Shown here: positions 22,955-30,519 of the stretch, piece after piece
Layout: every line of letters starts with the position of its first letter
Position numbering within the stretch: position 1 is the first letter of the stretch
The notes under the pieces: generated by a model
What the model was told of the DNA's origin: nothing
The model's input: the letters and a program-made list of their open reading frames with translations, nothing else
Databases searched by the model: none
Position numbers and translations under genes: made by a program
DNA from: an uncultured Bacilli bacterium
Lineage (GTDB): Bacteria > Bacillota_I > Bacilli_A > RF39 > UBA660
DNA length: 32,587 nucleotides
Assembly: GCA_910579535.1 (NCBI GenBank)
Contig: CAJTUR010000018.1
Location: forward strand, 1-32,587
Direction of reading: 5' to 3'

Positions 22955-23715
22955 TGAAAGTTGTTGTTTTAGCCAGTGGTAGTGAAGGTAATGCTACCTA
23001 TATTGAAACTCAGGAGTCTAAAATAATTTTGGATTTAGGTAAAAATGCAAAATATATACGCGAAAAATTAGAAAGTATTGAAGTGAATCCAAAAGACATT
23101 GATGCCATTATTATTTCTCATACCCATAAAGATCATACAAGTGCTTTAAAAACTTTTACTAACCGTTATAAAACGCCTGTTTATGTAAGTAAAGAAATGT
23201 TACCCGATTTAGAAAATCTTAAAGAGTATGAAAACTTAGTTTTATTTGAAGATACTATTTATTTAAAAGATGTTAAAATTGGTTCAATTAAGTCTTCTCA
23301 TGATGCGCCAGACGCTAGAAATTTTATTATAGAAAGTCATAAAGAATCGGTTGTGTATGTGACGGACACAGGGTATATTAATCGAAAATATTTTAATCTT
23401 TTAAAAGATAAAGATATTTATTTATTCGAAAGTAACCATGATATTGAAATGCTTATGAATGGACCTTATCCTAAATGGTTAAAAACACGAGTAGTGGGAA
23501 GTTATGGTCATTTATCGAATAAGGATTCTTCCTTTTACTTAACGAAACTAATTGGTCCACATACGAAAAAAATTATTTTAATGCATTTAAGTCATATTAA
23601 TAATACCAGTGAGAAAGCATTAGAAATGATTCATGAAACGTTTAAGGAATATGATATTGATTTTTCAAATATTGAATGTGCTAAGCAATCGGAGATTACC
23701 AAGGTTGTATGTTAA
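22954..23715 (+). CDS. walJ: MBL-fold metallohydrolase WalJ (YycJ)
   Basis: This 253-residue metallo-beta-lactamase-fold protein opens MKVVVLASGSEGNATYIE, the WalJ signature. The metal motif THKDH lies within IIISHTHKDHTSALKTF. Further ligands are in VYVTDTGY and ESNHDIEM, and a late His in ILMHLSHINN. WalJ proteins act in cell-wall and division coordination and probably as DNA nucleases (5' exonuclease activity reported for relatives). The start overlaps the upstream stop (TAATG) and the end overlaps rlmH by seven bases. The usual walR, walK, walH and walI genes are absent from this neighbourhood. Confidence 0.9.
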   Translation: MKVVVLASGSEGNATYIETQESKIILDLGKNAKYIREKLESIEVNPKDIDAIIISHTHKDHTSALKTFTNRYKTPVYVSKEMLPDLENLKEYENLVLFEDTIYLKDVKIGSIKSSHDAPDARNFIIESHKESVVYVTDTGYINRKYFNLLKDKDIYLFESNHDIEMLMNGPYPKWLKTRVVGSYGHLSNKDSSFYLTKLIGPHTKKIILMHLSHINNTSEKALEMIHETFKEYDIDFSNIECAKQSEITKVVC

Positions 23716-24146
23716 AGATTATTTGTTTAGGAAAGTTAAAGGAATCGTATCTAACCGAATTAGTTACTGATTATACCAAAAGAATCTCTAAATATCATAA
23801 AATAGAAATCATTGAATTAAAGGATGAAGAGAGTTTAGAGCGTGAAGAAAAGAGTATTTTAAAACACATAGGAGAAAAAGATTATGTGATTACTTTAGAA
23901 ATAGAAGGGTATAGTTTAGATAGTATCGAATTTGCTAATAGACTTGATTCTACATTTATTAAAACCAGTTGTATCACTTTTGTTATAGGAAGTTCTTTAG
24001 GTTTGTCAGCGAAAATAAAAGAAAGAAGTGATTTTTCTTTAACTTTTTCCAAAATGACTTTCCCACATGGATTGTTTCGTGGAGTTTTGTTAGAACAAAT
24101 CTATCGTGCATTTAAAATTAACAATCATGAAAATTATCATAAGTAA
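23709..24146 (+). CDS. rlmH: 23S rRNA pseudouridine-1915 N3-methyltransferase RlmH
   Basis: This 145-residue SPOUT-type methyltransferase modifies helix 69 of 23S rRNA. Motifs are MLKIICLGKLKESYL at the start, FVIGSSLGLS (SAM-binding knot) and FSKMTFPHGLFRGVLLEQIYRAFKI near the end, with the family-typical C-terminal NNHENYHK. It is about ten residues shorter than the usual 155-159, missing from the middle rather than either end. The canonical GGS of the knot is GSS here. Translationally coupled to walJ. Confidence 0.93.
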   Translation: MLKIICLGKLKESYLTELVTDYTKRISKYHKIEIIELKDEESLEREEKSILKHIGEKDYVITLEIEGYSLDSIEFANRLDSTFIKTSCITFVIGSSLGLSAKIKERSDFSLTFSKMTFPHGLFRGVLLEQIYRAFKINNHENYHK

Positions 24147-24170
24147 TACTCGAGTTTTAGGTTTGAAAGG

Positions 24171-25364
24171 ATGTTAGTCGTATTGAATAAAGAACTAAAA
24201 AGATTATTTGTTATTTTAGGGTTGTATTCCTTATCAAGTGGCGTTTTTTATATTTTTCAAGAATTGTGGATGGCACAAAATCAATTATCAGTACAAACAA
24301 TTGGTACGGTTTTTAGTCTATGTTCTATTCTATCGGTTTCGGTCATATTTTTGTGTTCGCAATTTATTACAAAAGATAAATTGAAGACGTTTTCTTGTTC
24401 TTTGTTTTTCTTTAAAGCCATTGTTATGCTTTTATTATTTTTCTTAAATCAAACCGGATTAAATGTTTTGATTAAATTTTTGATAATAATTGATTATGTC
24501 ATTGATGTGGAGTTATGGATTTCTTTGTATCCTTTAATTACGTTGATAAAAAAAGAAGATAAAATTTATGCGATTCGAGATCTTATTTATGATGCTTTTT
24601 ATTATATTGGTATTTTTTTAACAGGTCTTTTGCTTGGGAAAAGTATTGGTAGTTTTGAGATTAATTATAATTTTTATATTTTGATTGCTAGTATTCTCAC
24701 ATTTATAACGTTTATTATTTTATATAAAACGAATTTAAAATCCTATGTGAAAAAAGAGAAGAAGGTTGAATCTCGAAAAAGTTTGAAAACTTTAAATCTA
24801 AAAAAGGATAAAATTTCTCGAGTCTATTTAGGCTATGTGTTTTTTGGGGAGATGTCATTTAGTTGTATTACAGAATTATAAGTTTTATTATTAGCGGATT
24901 ATTTTGATTTTTCAGCACGCACTATTTCTAATTATAGCATTTTGTTAGGGATTGGTTCTGTCATTGTAGGTTCTTTAGTCATTGCGAAATTTACTTTAAA
25001 AAACAATTATATCAATCTTTCGTTAAAGTTTGGTATACGACTTCTTTTGTATATTTTGGCTTTTCTTTTTAATCAAAAAATACTCATTTTACTCGCTTTT
25101 ATTTTTGTGGAACTTAGTAGTGATGCGTATATTGATATTACGGATGCGCCTTATGTTAATCGTTATAATGATGAAGATCAGTTAGCTTTTAATAATTTAA
25201 AAGAAATGATTGAGTATGTGGCTACAAGTATTGGTGTATTCTTGTGTGGTATAGCTCTTTTATATGGCATACGCTATATCTTTTTAGTTAGTAGTGTGTT
25301 TATTATTCTTCAAATAATTTTAGCATTTTATGCGTTTTATTTAAAAAATCAAGAAAGTAGGTAG
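24171..25364 (+). pseudogene. MFS-type transporter gene interrupted by an in-frame TAA
   Basis: The frame from 24171 encodes 236 residues with about six membrane segments and ends ISRVYLGYVFFGEMSFSCITEL at TAA 24879-24881 (here the last residues before the stop are given). The same frame goes on immediately as VLLLADYFDFSARTISNYS, with about five more membrane segments, to 25364. Restoring the stop to CAA gives one 397-residue protein of normal MFS length with 11-12 segments. A central charged loop (KKEKKVESRKS) matches the usual middle loop. The real start may be TTG 24183, where AAAGGATG is correctly spaced. An MFS half would not be expected to transport, so it is probably inactive unless the stop is read through or is an assembly error. 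Substrate unknown. Confidence 0.75.
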
Positions 25365-25370
25365 TTAGAT

Positions 25371-26039
25371 ATGATTCAAAATGATTGGGATGACGTGTTA
25401 AAAATAGTCTTTGAAAGTGAGGGATTTAAAAAGTTTTATCATCTTGTAGAAGAAGAGTACAAGACGAAAACGATTTTTCCTCCTCAGGATTATGTTTTTA
25501 ATGCGCTCAAATTAACCCCTTATAAAGAGGTCAAAGTCGTTATTGTAGGACAAGATCCTTATCACGGAGAAGGAGAAGCTCATGGGTTATCTTTTTCAGT
25601 TCAAAAAGGGATAAAACTTCCTCCTTCATTAAAAAATATTTATAAAGAACTTGAAAGTGATTTAGGTATTCTTCCTTATGAAGAAGGCGATTTAACAAAA
25701 TGGGCTAAACAAGGCGTTTTAATGCTTAATGCGGTTTTAACCGTTGTGAAAGATACCCCAGCCAGTCATCGTAATTTAGGTTGGGAAAGACTTACGGATT
25801 ATATTATTCGAGTATTAAATGAGAAAGAAGAACCTGTTGTATTTATTCTTTGGGGCAATTTCGCTAAGGAAAAGAAAGTTTTAATTACTAATCCTCAGCA
25901 TTTGGTGTTAACGAGTGCTCATCCGAGTCCTTTCTCAGCTAATTATGGTTTTTTTGGAAGCAAACCTTTTTCTAAAACCAATGAATTTTTAGAAAAAAAT
26001 GGATTAGAGCCAATTGATTGGAATTTGAGGAATAAGTAG
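25371..26039 (+). CDS. ung: Uracil-DNA glycosylase
   Basis: This 222-residue family 1 uracil-DNA glycosylase removes uracil from DNA. The water-activating loop VGQDPYHGEGEAHGLSFSV (about residues 60-78) contains the catalytic Asp. LNAVLTVVKDTPASHRNLGW follows. The leucine-intercalation loop is HPSPFSANYGFFGSKPFS near residue 184, with its conserved His. Full length and intact. The ATG is 6 bases after the stop of the broken MFS gene, so the two share a transcript. Confidence 0.96.
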   Translation: MIQNDWDDVLKIVFESEGFKKFYHLVEEEYKTKTIFPPQDYVFNALKLTPYKEVKVVIVGQDPYHGEGEAHGLSFSVQKGIKLPPSLKNIYKELESDLGILPYEEGDLTKWAKQGVLMLNAVLTVVKDTPASHRNLGWERLTDYIIRVLNEKEEPVVFILWGNFAKEKKVLITNPQHLVLTSAHPSPFSANYGFFGSKPFSKTNEFLEKNGLEPIDWNLRNK

Positions 26040-26110
26040 GAATATGATATTAGATCGATTTGATATAAATAAAAGAGTCATTTGTTGGTGTAATAAAATA
26101 GATAAAACAA

Positions 26111-26341
26111 ATGGAAAAAGAAAGTTTTTATTTAATGTCTAATTCACGAAAAATAACGCCTTTTGTTACCAGAATACAGTTTGAAAGAGAAATGGAAGTC
26201 TTTTTGATTTGTGATGAAATTACTACTCGGAATTGGATTAAAGGGCATTTATATTTTTATGTTGATGACTATGGTGTACCCGTGTCAAATGTATTTACCG
26301 ATTTAAGTGATGCAGTGTTTCCTCACTATCAAAATCTATAA
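26111..26341 (+). CDS. Small hypothetical protein, possibly a frameshifted gene
   Basis: 76 residues, not recognised. It reads MEKESFYLMSNSRKITPFVTR and continues with beta-strand-like EVFLICDEITTRNWIKGH and YVDDYGVPVSNVFTDLSD. No ribosome binding site precedes this ATG. An overlapping frame starts at ATG 26044 close behind AGGA, encodes MILDRFDINKRVICWCNKID and runs to a stop near 26139. One base removed near the T run at about 26129 would fuse the two into a protein of about 99 residues. So the true gene may be 26044-26341 with a one-base shift. This is weak; the neighbours on both sides are also damaged. Confidence 0.35.
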   Translation: MEKESFYLMSNSRKITPFVTRIQFEREMEVFLICDEITTRNWIKGHLYFYVDDYGVPVSNVFTDLSDAVFPHYQNL

Positions 26342-26374
26342 TTCTAATTCATTAACCACTTCTTTAGATTATAA

Positions 26375-27022
26375 ATGAATATTGGTATGAGAACAATAAT
26401 TTATTTAATAAGACATGCAGAAACGATTGTTGAAAATGGTATAAGAAATACTGGCGAAACAAGTCAGATGATTAATGAAAAAGAAATTTTATCAATTGAA
26501 GGTGAAGAATTATCAAGAAATCTAAGTAAAAGTGTAGAACTTAAAAATATTGACGTAATTTGGAGTAGTAGTTATCCAAGAGCAAAGCAAACAGCAAAAT
26601 ATATTGTAAGTGAAACCGGATTACCCCTTAATCTTGATTATAGATTATGCGAAAGAAAGTTAGGAAATTTAGATGAAATTACTGCATTTATGAAAGATAA
26701 GAAAACAAAAGACCCTTCACAGGAACAATTAGCATACCCAAAATTTAAAACTTGAGACGGAGAAAGCGCAGAAGAAACAAATAAAAGAATGACAGAATTT
26801 TTAAACGAAATATTGGAAAAATATCAAGGAAAAAAAATTGCGGTGGTCAGTCATGGTGGGGCAATAAAATTTTTATTACTAAATTGGTGTAAAGTAAATA
26901 ATAATTTGAAATTAGAATATAAAGAAAAAGAATTGAATATTACATCACCTTGTTTATTAAAACTGACATTTGAGAGTAAAGAGTTAATTGATTTAAAACA
27001 AATTATATTGTTGGAGTCTTAA
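26375..27022 (+). pseudogene. Histidine phosphatase (phosphoglycerate-mutase-like) gene with an in-frame TGA
   Basis: The frame begins MNIGMRTIIYLIRHAETIVE, with RHAET as the catalytic phosphohistidine motif. It continues with IWSSSYPRAKQTAKYI and CERKLGNLDE, then hits TGA at 26753-26755. The same frame resumes with DGESAEETNKRM, KKIAVVSHGGAIKFLLL (second catalytic His) and a normal C-terminus at 27022. Both active-site halves are therefore split by one stop, about codon 127 of 215. The TGA could come from CGA, GGA or TGG by a single change. A genome-wide TGA-Trp code is excluded by dnaB and others that end in TGA. Start could also be Met5; no good ribosome binding site is visible. A/T codon preference looks stronger than in the core genes. 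Confidence 0.72.
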
Positions 27023-27040
27023 ACGAAAGAAAAAAGATAT

Positions 27041-27065
27041 AATATTAATTCAAAATATTTTTTTT
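27041..27065 (+). terminator. Weak terminator-like hairpin
   Basis: AATATT (27041-27046) and AATATT (27054-27059), followed by eight T. The stem is only A-T pairs, so it is weak. It lies after the histidine phosphatase gene. Confidence 0.35.
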
Positions 27066-27111
27066 AACAAAGTTTAGAAGTGTCTAATTTATTGATGAAT
27101 TTTTGGTTTAG

Positions 27112-27134
27112 AACAACTTGTAAAAGTTGTTTTT
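27112..27134 (+). terminator. Rho-independent terminator
   Basis: AACAACTT (27112-27119), loop GTAA, AAGTTGTT (27124-27131), then T. It separates the histidine phosphatase region from the G-tract gene. Confidence 0.75.
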
Positions 27135-27137
27135 CTT

Positions 27138-27146
27138 TGATAAAAT
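27138..27146 (+). promoter_or_regulatory. Extended -10 promoter of the G-tract gene
   Basis: TGATAAAAT followed by AAAGGGG at about 27160. Both lie at proper distance for a start near 27166-27177. Confidence 0.5.
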
Positions 27147-27165
27147 AGAGAAGTTTTTAAAGGGG

Positions 27166-28003
27166 ATGGATTTTTTATAGCACTTTATGAAGAAGTTTAT
27201 TTAAAGTTAGAAGATTTTCCTAAATTCTATCGTTATGAAGGAATGAATACTTTTCAAAATTATGACTTTAATAGAAATAATGTTTTACCTAGTTATGACA
27301 GTTATATTTATTTTTCTGGATCGTCTAAACATCATTTTTATTATGTTCAGAAAAAGTTACGAGAAATAATTGAAAAAGATATTTTATGCGAAAGTAAGTA
27401 TCAATTGAGAAAAATGGTTTTTGATTTAGAAAAATTTAAAATGTTGGTTCAAAAAATTGAAAATTTTCCTCTTGATGATAAACAAAAAGTAATTGAATTT
27501 ACTGTTTCTCCTATGATTAAAAAGCTTTTTTATAAGAATACTATATCAAATATAGTCAAAAAAGAACATAAGGCTTATATTGAAAAAGTCGATACTGGAA
27601 TATCGGGGGGGGGTATGGATTATGCAAAGATTGGTTAGAAGTTTTTAATATTTTAACTTATCTTTACACTTATGAGCGCCTTACGAAAACGGATTTACTT
27701 GATTATGTTTATGCTTTAAAAAGAAATACTGGAAATTCTTTTAAAGTAAATGTAACTAGCTTTTTATTGGATTCTTCAAGAAAAACTTTTAAAATCAATG
27801 CTTTTTTAGTTAATGATTTTATGAAGTATGATTTAATGAATGCTTTACAAAATATTGTTGAAAAAAAATTGTATTTTCCAGAGTCTTATATGGGAGAAAA
27901 ACCTTTAGAATTTATAAAAAAAATAATTCAAACTTATACTCTTGAAAGAGAAAATATGCTTGAATTAATTGATCATACTTATCAAAGGAATTTAAATTTA
28001 TAG
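27166..28003 (+). pseudogene. Unknown protein gene, out of frame at a 9-G tract (phase-variation candidate)
   Basis: I do not recognise this family. One frame runs from about 27177 to 27638 (ALYEEVYLKLEDFPKFYRYE, later DDKQKVIEFTVSPMIKKLFY, ending KVDTGISGGG). At G9 (27605-27613) it passes into a short tail and stops. Another frame continues without a stop from the tract as YGLCKDWLEVFNILTYLYTY to 28003. One more G (ten in all) joins both halves into about 275 residues. The protein is Lys/Tyr-rich, helical and has no membrane segment. The N-terminus is also unclear: ATG 27166 follows AAAGGGG but stops after four codons (MDFL), and adding one T to the T6 run would join it to the main frame. 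Otherwise a start at ATA 27177 or ATG 27243 is needed. Convergent with lemA. Confidence 0.6.
27605..27613 (+). repeat. Homopolymeric G tract (G9), candidate contingency locus
   Basis: Nine consecutive G in the frame ATA TCG GGG GGG GGT ATG. Ten G would put the next base triplets into the long open frame downstream; nine shifts to a stop 8 codons later. It has the same Ser-Gly-Gly-Gly reading as the G10 tract at 8430. Confidence 0.9.
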
Positions 28004-28543
28004 TTTAAAATCATTGTAAATATCATCAGTCATGTCTTTTCCATCAAAGAAAGGTTTAATTTGAAATTTATGAATTTTAGCGATGATCGCAGAAGGAAAT
28101 TTACGAATCAAGCCATTTAAATCATTGGTGTTTTTATTATAATAATTTGTAATAGCCGCTATTTTTTCATCGGTTTCTTTAATGCTGTTTAGGATTTCTT
28201 TAAATTCTTTATTTTTACTTAGTTCTTCAAAATCATCTTTTAATTTATAGACAATGTTAAAGGCTTCTTTTAATTTTCTATCTAATTCGAAGTTGGTAAT
28301 GTTTTTATTTTTTAAGTTCATGTATTCTTTAAAATATTCTTTGCTATCGTTTAGAGAAGATTTTGTAATGCTATCAATGCGAACTAAATAATCATAACGA
28401 ATACGTAATGTTTCATCAATAATGCTTTCTGAGTGTTCAATTTTAGTTCTTAAGTATTGCATTTTATTAAAATAAAAAACGTAAACCAAAGCTCCTGAAC
28501 CGCTCATAATTAGAAGTATTAATAAAAATGTAAAAAAATTCAT
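27998..28543 (-). CDS. lemA: LemA-family protein
   Basis: 181 residues on the minus strand. One N-terminal membrane segment (about residues 3-24), then long helices with LemA features: ESIIDETLRIRYDYLVRID in the first helix pair, a Lys/Glu-rich middle, and the C-terminal YYNKNTNDLNGLIRKFPSA followed by KPFF. LemA proteins are membrane-anchored helical bundles of uncertain function. It is convergent with the G-tract gene (6-base overlap of ends) and divergent from the MBL gene at 28626. AAGGTGAT precedes its ATG. Confidence 0.72.
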   Translation of the reverse strand: MNFFTFLLILLIMSGSGALVYVFYFNKMQYLRTKIEHSESIIDETLRIRYDYLVRIDSITKSSLNDSKEYFKEYMNLKNKNITNFELDRKLKEAFNIVYKLKDDFEELSKNKEFKEILNSIKETDEKIAAITNYYNKNTNDLNGLIRKFPSAIIAKIHKFQIKPFFDGKDMTDDIYNDFKL

Positions 28544-28559
28544 ATTATCACCTTAGTTA

Positions 28560-28568
28560 AGTATAACA
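28560..28568 (-). promoter_or_regulatory. Extended -10 promoter of lemA
   Basis: TGTTATACT on the minus strand, 16 bases before the start codon. It shares a short divergent region with the + strand promoter at 28595. Confidence 0.55.
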
Positions 28569-28594
28569 TAAATTTAGAATTATTTACTTATAAA

Positions 28595-28603
28595 TGGTAT
28601 AAT
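28595..28603 (+). promoter_or_regulatory. Extended -10 promoter of the MBL hydrolase gene
   Basis: TGGTATAAT on the + strand, with AAAGAGGTG (28611-28619) following. Back-to-back with the lemA promoter. Confidence 0.6.
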
Positions 28604-28625
28604 CTTTTTTAAAGAGGTGTTTTTT

Positions 28626-29114
28626 ATGCAAATTCAAGTGCTTCCAGTCGGACCTTTACAAGCCAATTGTTATTTTATTTCTAAGGGAGAAGAAATGATT
28701 CTCATTGATCCAGGAGAAGAAGTAGAAAAAATAGAACATGTTATTGGAGATAAAAAGATAGTTGGTATTTTGGTTACTCATTATCATTTTGATCACGTTG
28801 GAGCTTTAGATTATTTTTTAAATAAATATGGATTAAAAGCTAATGATAAAATTAAAAATTTTAACTATGAAATTCTATCTACTCCAGGTCATTCTAAAGA
28901 TTCTTTAACATTTTATTTTCCTAAAGAAAACGTGATGTTTACAGGTGATTTTTTATTTAAAGGAACAATTGGCAGAATGGATTTAGAAGGGGGAGATGAA
29001 GGAGAAATGCGAGAGAGTTTAAAACAGATTTTTACGTATCCCTCTACAATTAAAATCTATCCTGGTCATGGTTCTTCTTCTTTTTTAGGAGACGAAAAAA
29101 AATGGTATTTCTGA
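28626..29114 (+). CDS. MBL-fold hydrolase (glyoxalase II-like)
   Basis: 162-residue cytoplasmic metallohydrolase. It begins MQIQVLPVGPLQANCYFIS, the typical start of small glyoxalase II-like enzymes. The metal motif is THYHFDH near residue 56, then STPGHSKDSLTFYF, MFTGDFLFKGTIGRMDL and IYPGHGSSSFLGDEK (last His ligand). It is about 40 residues shorter than common relatives because the loop after the first motif is missing. The C-terminus stops shortly after the final His, next to an A8 run, so a lost tail by frameshift is possible. The frame is open to GTG 28617, but AAAGAGGTG overlaps that codon, and the ATG at 28626 is correctly spaced. Confidence 0.82.
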   Translation: MQIQVLPVGPLQANCYFISKGEEMILIDPGEEVEKIEHVIGDKKIVGILVTHYHFDHVGALDYFLNKYGLKANDKIKNFNYEILSTPGHSKDSLTFYFPKENVMFTGDFLFKGTIGRMDLEGGDEGEMRESLKQIFTYPSTIKIYPGHGSSSFLGDEKKWYF

Positions 29115-29143
29115 AAAGATAAGAGAAAAAATATCTTCTTTTT
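29115..29143 (+). terminator. Weak terminator-like hairpin
   Basis: AAGATA and TATCTT arms with a ten-base loop, followed by CTTTTTT. Right after the MBL gene stop. Confidence 0.4.
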
Positions 29144-29158
29144 TGGTTTCATATACTT

Positions 29159-29164
29159 TATAAT
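29159..29164 (+). promoter_or_regulatory. Putative -10 of the murL-murD operon
   Basis: TATAAT 20 bases before the murL ATG. The only -35 at normal spacing is TTCTTT (29136-29141), so it is weak or activator-dependent. AAGGAAAAGGA lies between. Confidence 0.45.
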
Positions 29165-29184
29165 AAAGGAAAAGGACGGATAAG

Positions 29185-30519
29185 ATGAGTTTAGAAGAAA
29201 TTAGAAAATATGATACGTTTATTTATGAGGATTATAAAATTGAAGATAAAGGGGCCTTTTTAAAAATTACTTATTATTTTTCAATTCCTAATTTAGAGGT
29301 GTTTACTCCAAGTTTAGAAATACCAAAAAAAGAGAGTAAAGTTGTTGATTCTTTAGTGAAAACTTTAGCTTTTCATATGGGTATGGTAGAACTGGTTAGT
29401 TACTGGAAATGTTGTATGGCCCCTCATGTCATTATTAAGTGTGGCTTTTTAAATGAAGAACAAATAAAATGGTTTAAGAAACTTTATTTTTTAGGACAAG
29501 GGGAATTTTTTTATACCAATAAAATTGATGTAAATATTGATAATTTTATGACCATTACTTGCTTAGGAGAAGAAATTTCTTTAGAGAATAAAGAGTACAA
29601 GGGGCAAGGCGTTATGATTGGTGTTGGTGGCGGAAAAGATTCTTGTGTTAGTTTGGAAATTTTGAAAAATGAACCGAATCGTAGTGCTTTTATTATTAAT
29701 CCTAAAGAGGTTATGATTGAGTGTGCTTTAAAATCGGATTTAAAAGAAGAAGAGATTCTAAAAATAAAAAGAAATTTAGATTTAAAAATTGTGGAGTTAA
29801 ACAAAAGAGGTTTTTTAAATGGACATACACCTTTTAGTGCAATGGTTGCGTTTACTTCTTTTTTAACAGCGTATCTTAATGATAAAAGGTATATTGTTTT
29901 ATCTAATGAATCTAGTGCTAATGAATCAAATGTCATGGGGACAAAAATAAATCATCAATATTCAAAAACTTATGAATTTGAGAGTGATTTTAATATTTAT
30001 GCGAAACGTTATTTTAAAATTGATATTGATTATTTTTCTTTCTTGCGTCCTTTAAATGAATACGAAATAGGAATGCTTTTAGCACGTATGCCAAAATATC
30101 ATCCCATTTTTAAAAGTTGTAATAAAGGAAGTAAAGACATACCTTGGGTATGGTGTTCTAATTGTTCTAAATGTTTATTTGTTTATTCTATGCTTAGTCC
30201 TTTTTTATATAAGAAAGAGTTAGTGGCTATTTTTAAAGAGGATTTATTTGAAAATAAAGCGTTATTAGAAACTTTTAAAGATTTACTTGGGTACGGAGAA
30301 AACAAACCCTTTGATTGTGTAGGTACCTATGAAGAAATTAATTATGCTATTAGTAAAACGATTAGAAATTTAGAAGGAGAGCTTCCTTTTTTGTTAAAAT
30401 ATTATAAAGAACATTATGAATTATCTAATCATGAAGCGTTAGAAAACTATTGGAACGAAGAGCATCATTTAAATGAACATTTTGAAGCTCTTTTAAAGGA
30501 AGCGATAAAAAATGATTGA
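29185..30519 (+). CDS. murL: UDP-MurNAc-L-Ala-L-Glu epimerase MurL
   Basis: 444 residues, the normal size for MurL, which flips the terminal L-Glu of UDP-MurNAc-L-Ala-L-Glu to D-Glu with ATP. The adenylation-type loop GVGGGKDSCVSLE lies at about residues 145-157. Downstream are LSNESSANESNVMG (an Asn/Glu-rich box), HPIFKSCNKGSK and VWCSNCSKCLFVYSMLSPF near residue 322, a Cys cluster typical of the family. The N-terminal part (about 1-140) has the FHMGMVELVSYWKC region. The gene overlaps murD by eight bases, the same partnership reported for MurD2-MurL in Xanthomonas. In that pathway the ligase adds L-Glu and MurL then epimerises it. Identification is from remembered motifs plus this neighbour. 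Confidence 0.82.
   Translation: MSLEEIRKYDTFIYEDYKIEDKGAFLKITYYFSIPNLEVFTPSLEIPKKESKVVDSLVKTLAFHMGMVELVSYWKCCMAPHVIIKCGFLNEEQIKWFKKLYFLGQGEFFYTNKIDVNIDNFMTITCLGEEISLENKEYKGQGVMIGVGGGKDSCVSLEILKNEPNRSAFIINPKEVMIECALKSDLKEEEILKIKRNLDLKIVELNKRGFLNGHTPFSAMVAFTSFLTAYLNDKRYIVLSNESSANESNVMGTKINHQYSKTYEFESDFNIYAKRYFKIDIDYFSFLRPLNEYEIGMLLARMPKYHPIFKSCNKGSKDIPWVWCSNCSKCLFVYSMLSPFLYKKELVAIFKEDLFENKALLETFKDLLGYGENKPFDCVGTYEEINYAISKTIRNLEGELPFLLKYYKEHYELSNHEALENYWNEEHHLNEHFEALLKEAIKND

Noticed and set aside
10500..24150. Origin of replication or parS within the window
   Set aside because: No cluster of DnaA boxes (TTATCCACA type) and no TGTTTCACGTGAAACA-like palindrome was seen; dnaA and oriC probably lie outside.
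24870..24945. Programmed frameshift in the MFS gene
   Set aside because: The two halves are in the same frame; only a stop codon separates them and no slippery site is needed.
26753..26755. TGA read as tryptophan (mycoplasma-type code)
   Set aside because: TGG is used for Trp throughout, and intact genes including dnaB (21458), the DHH gene (8068) and the MBL gene (29114) end in TGA.
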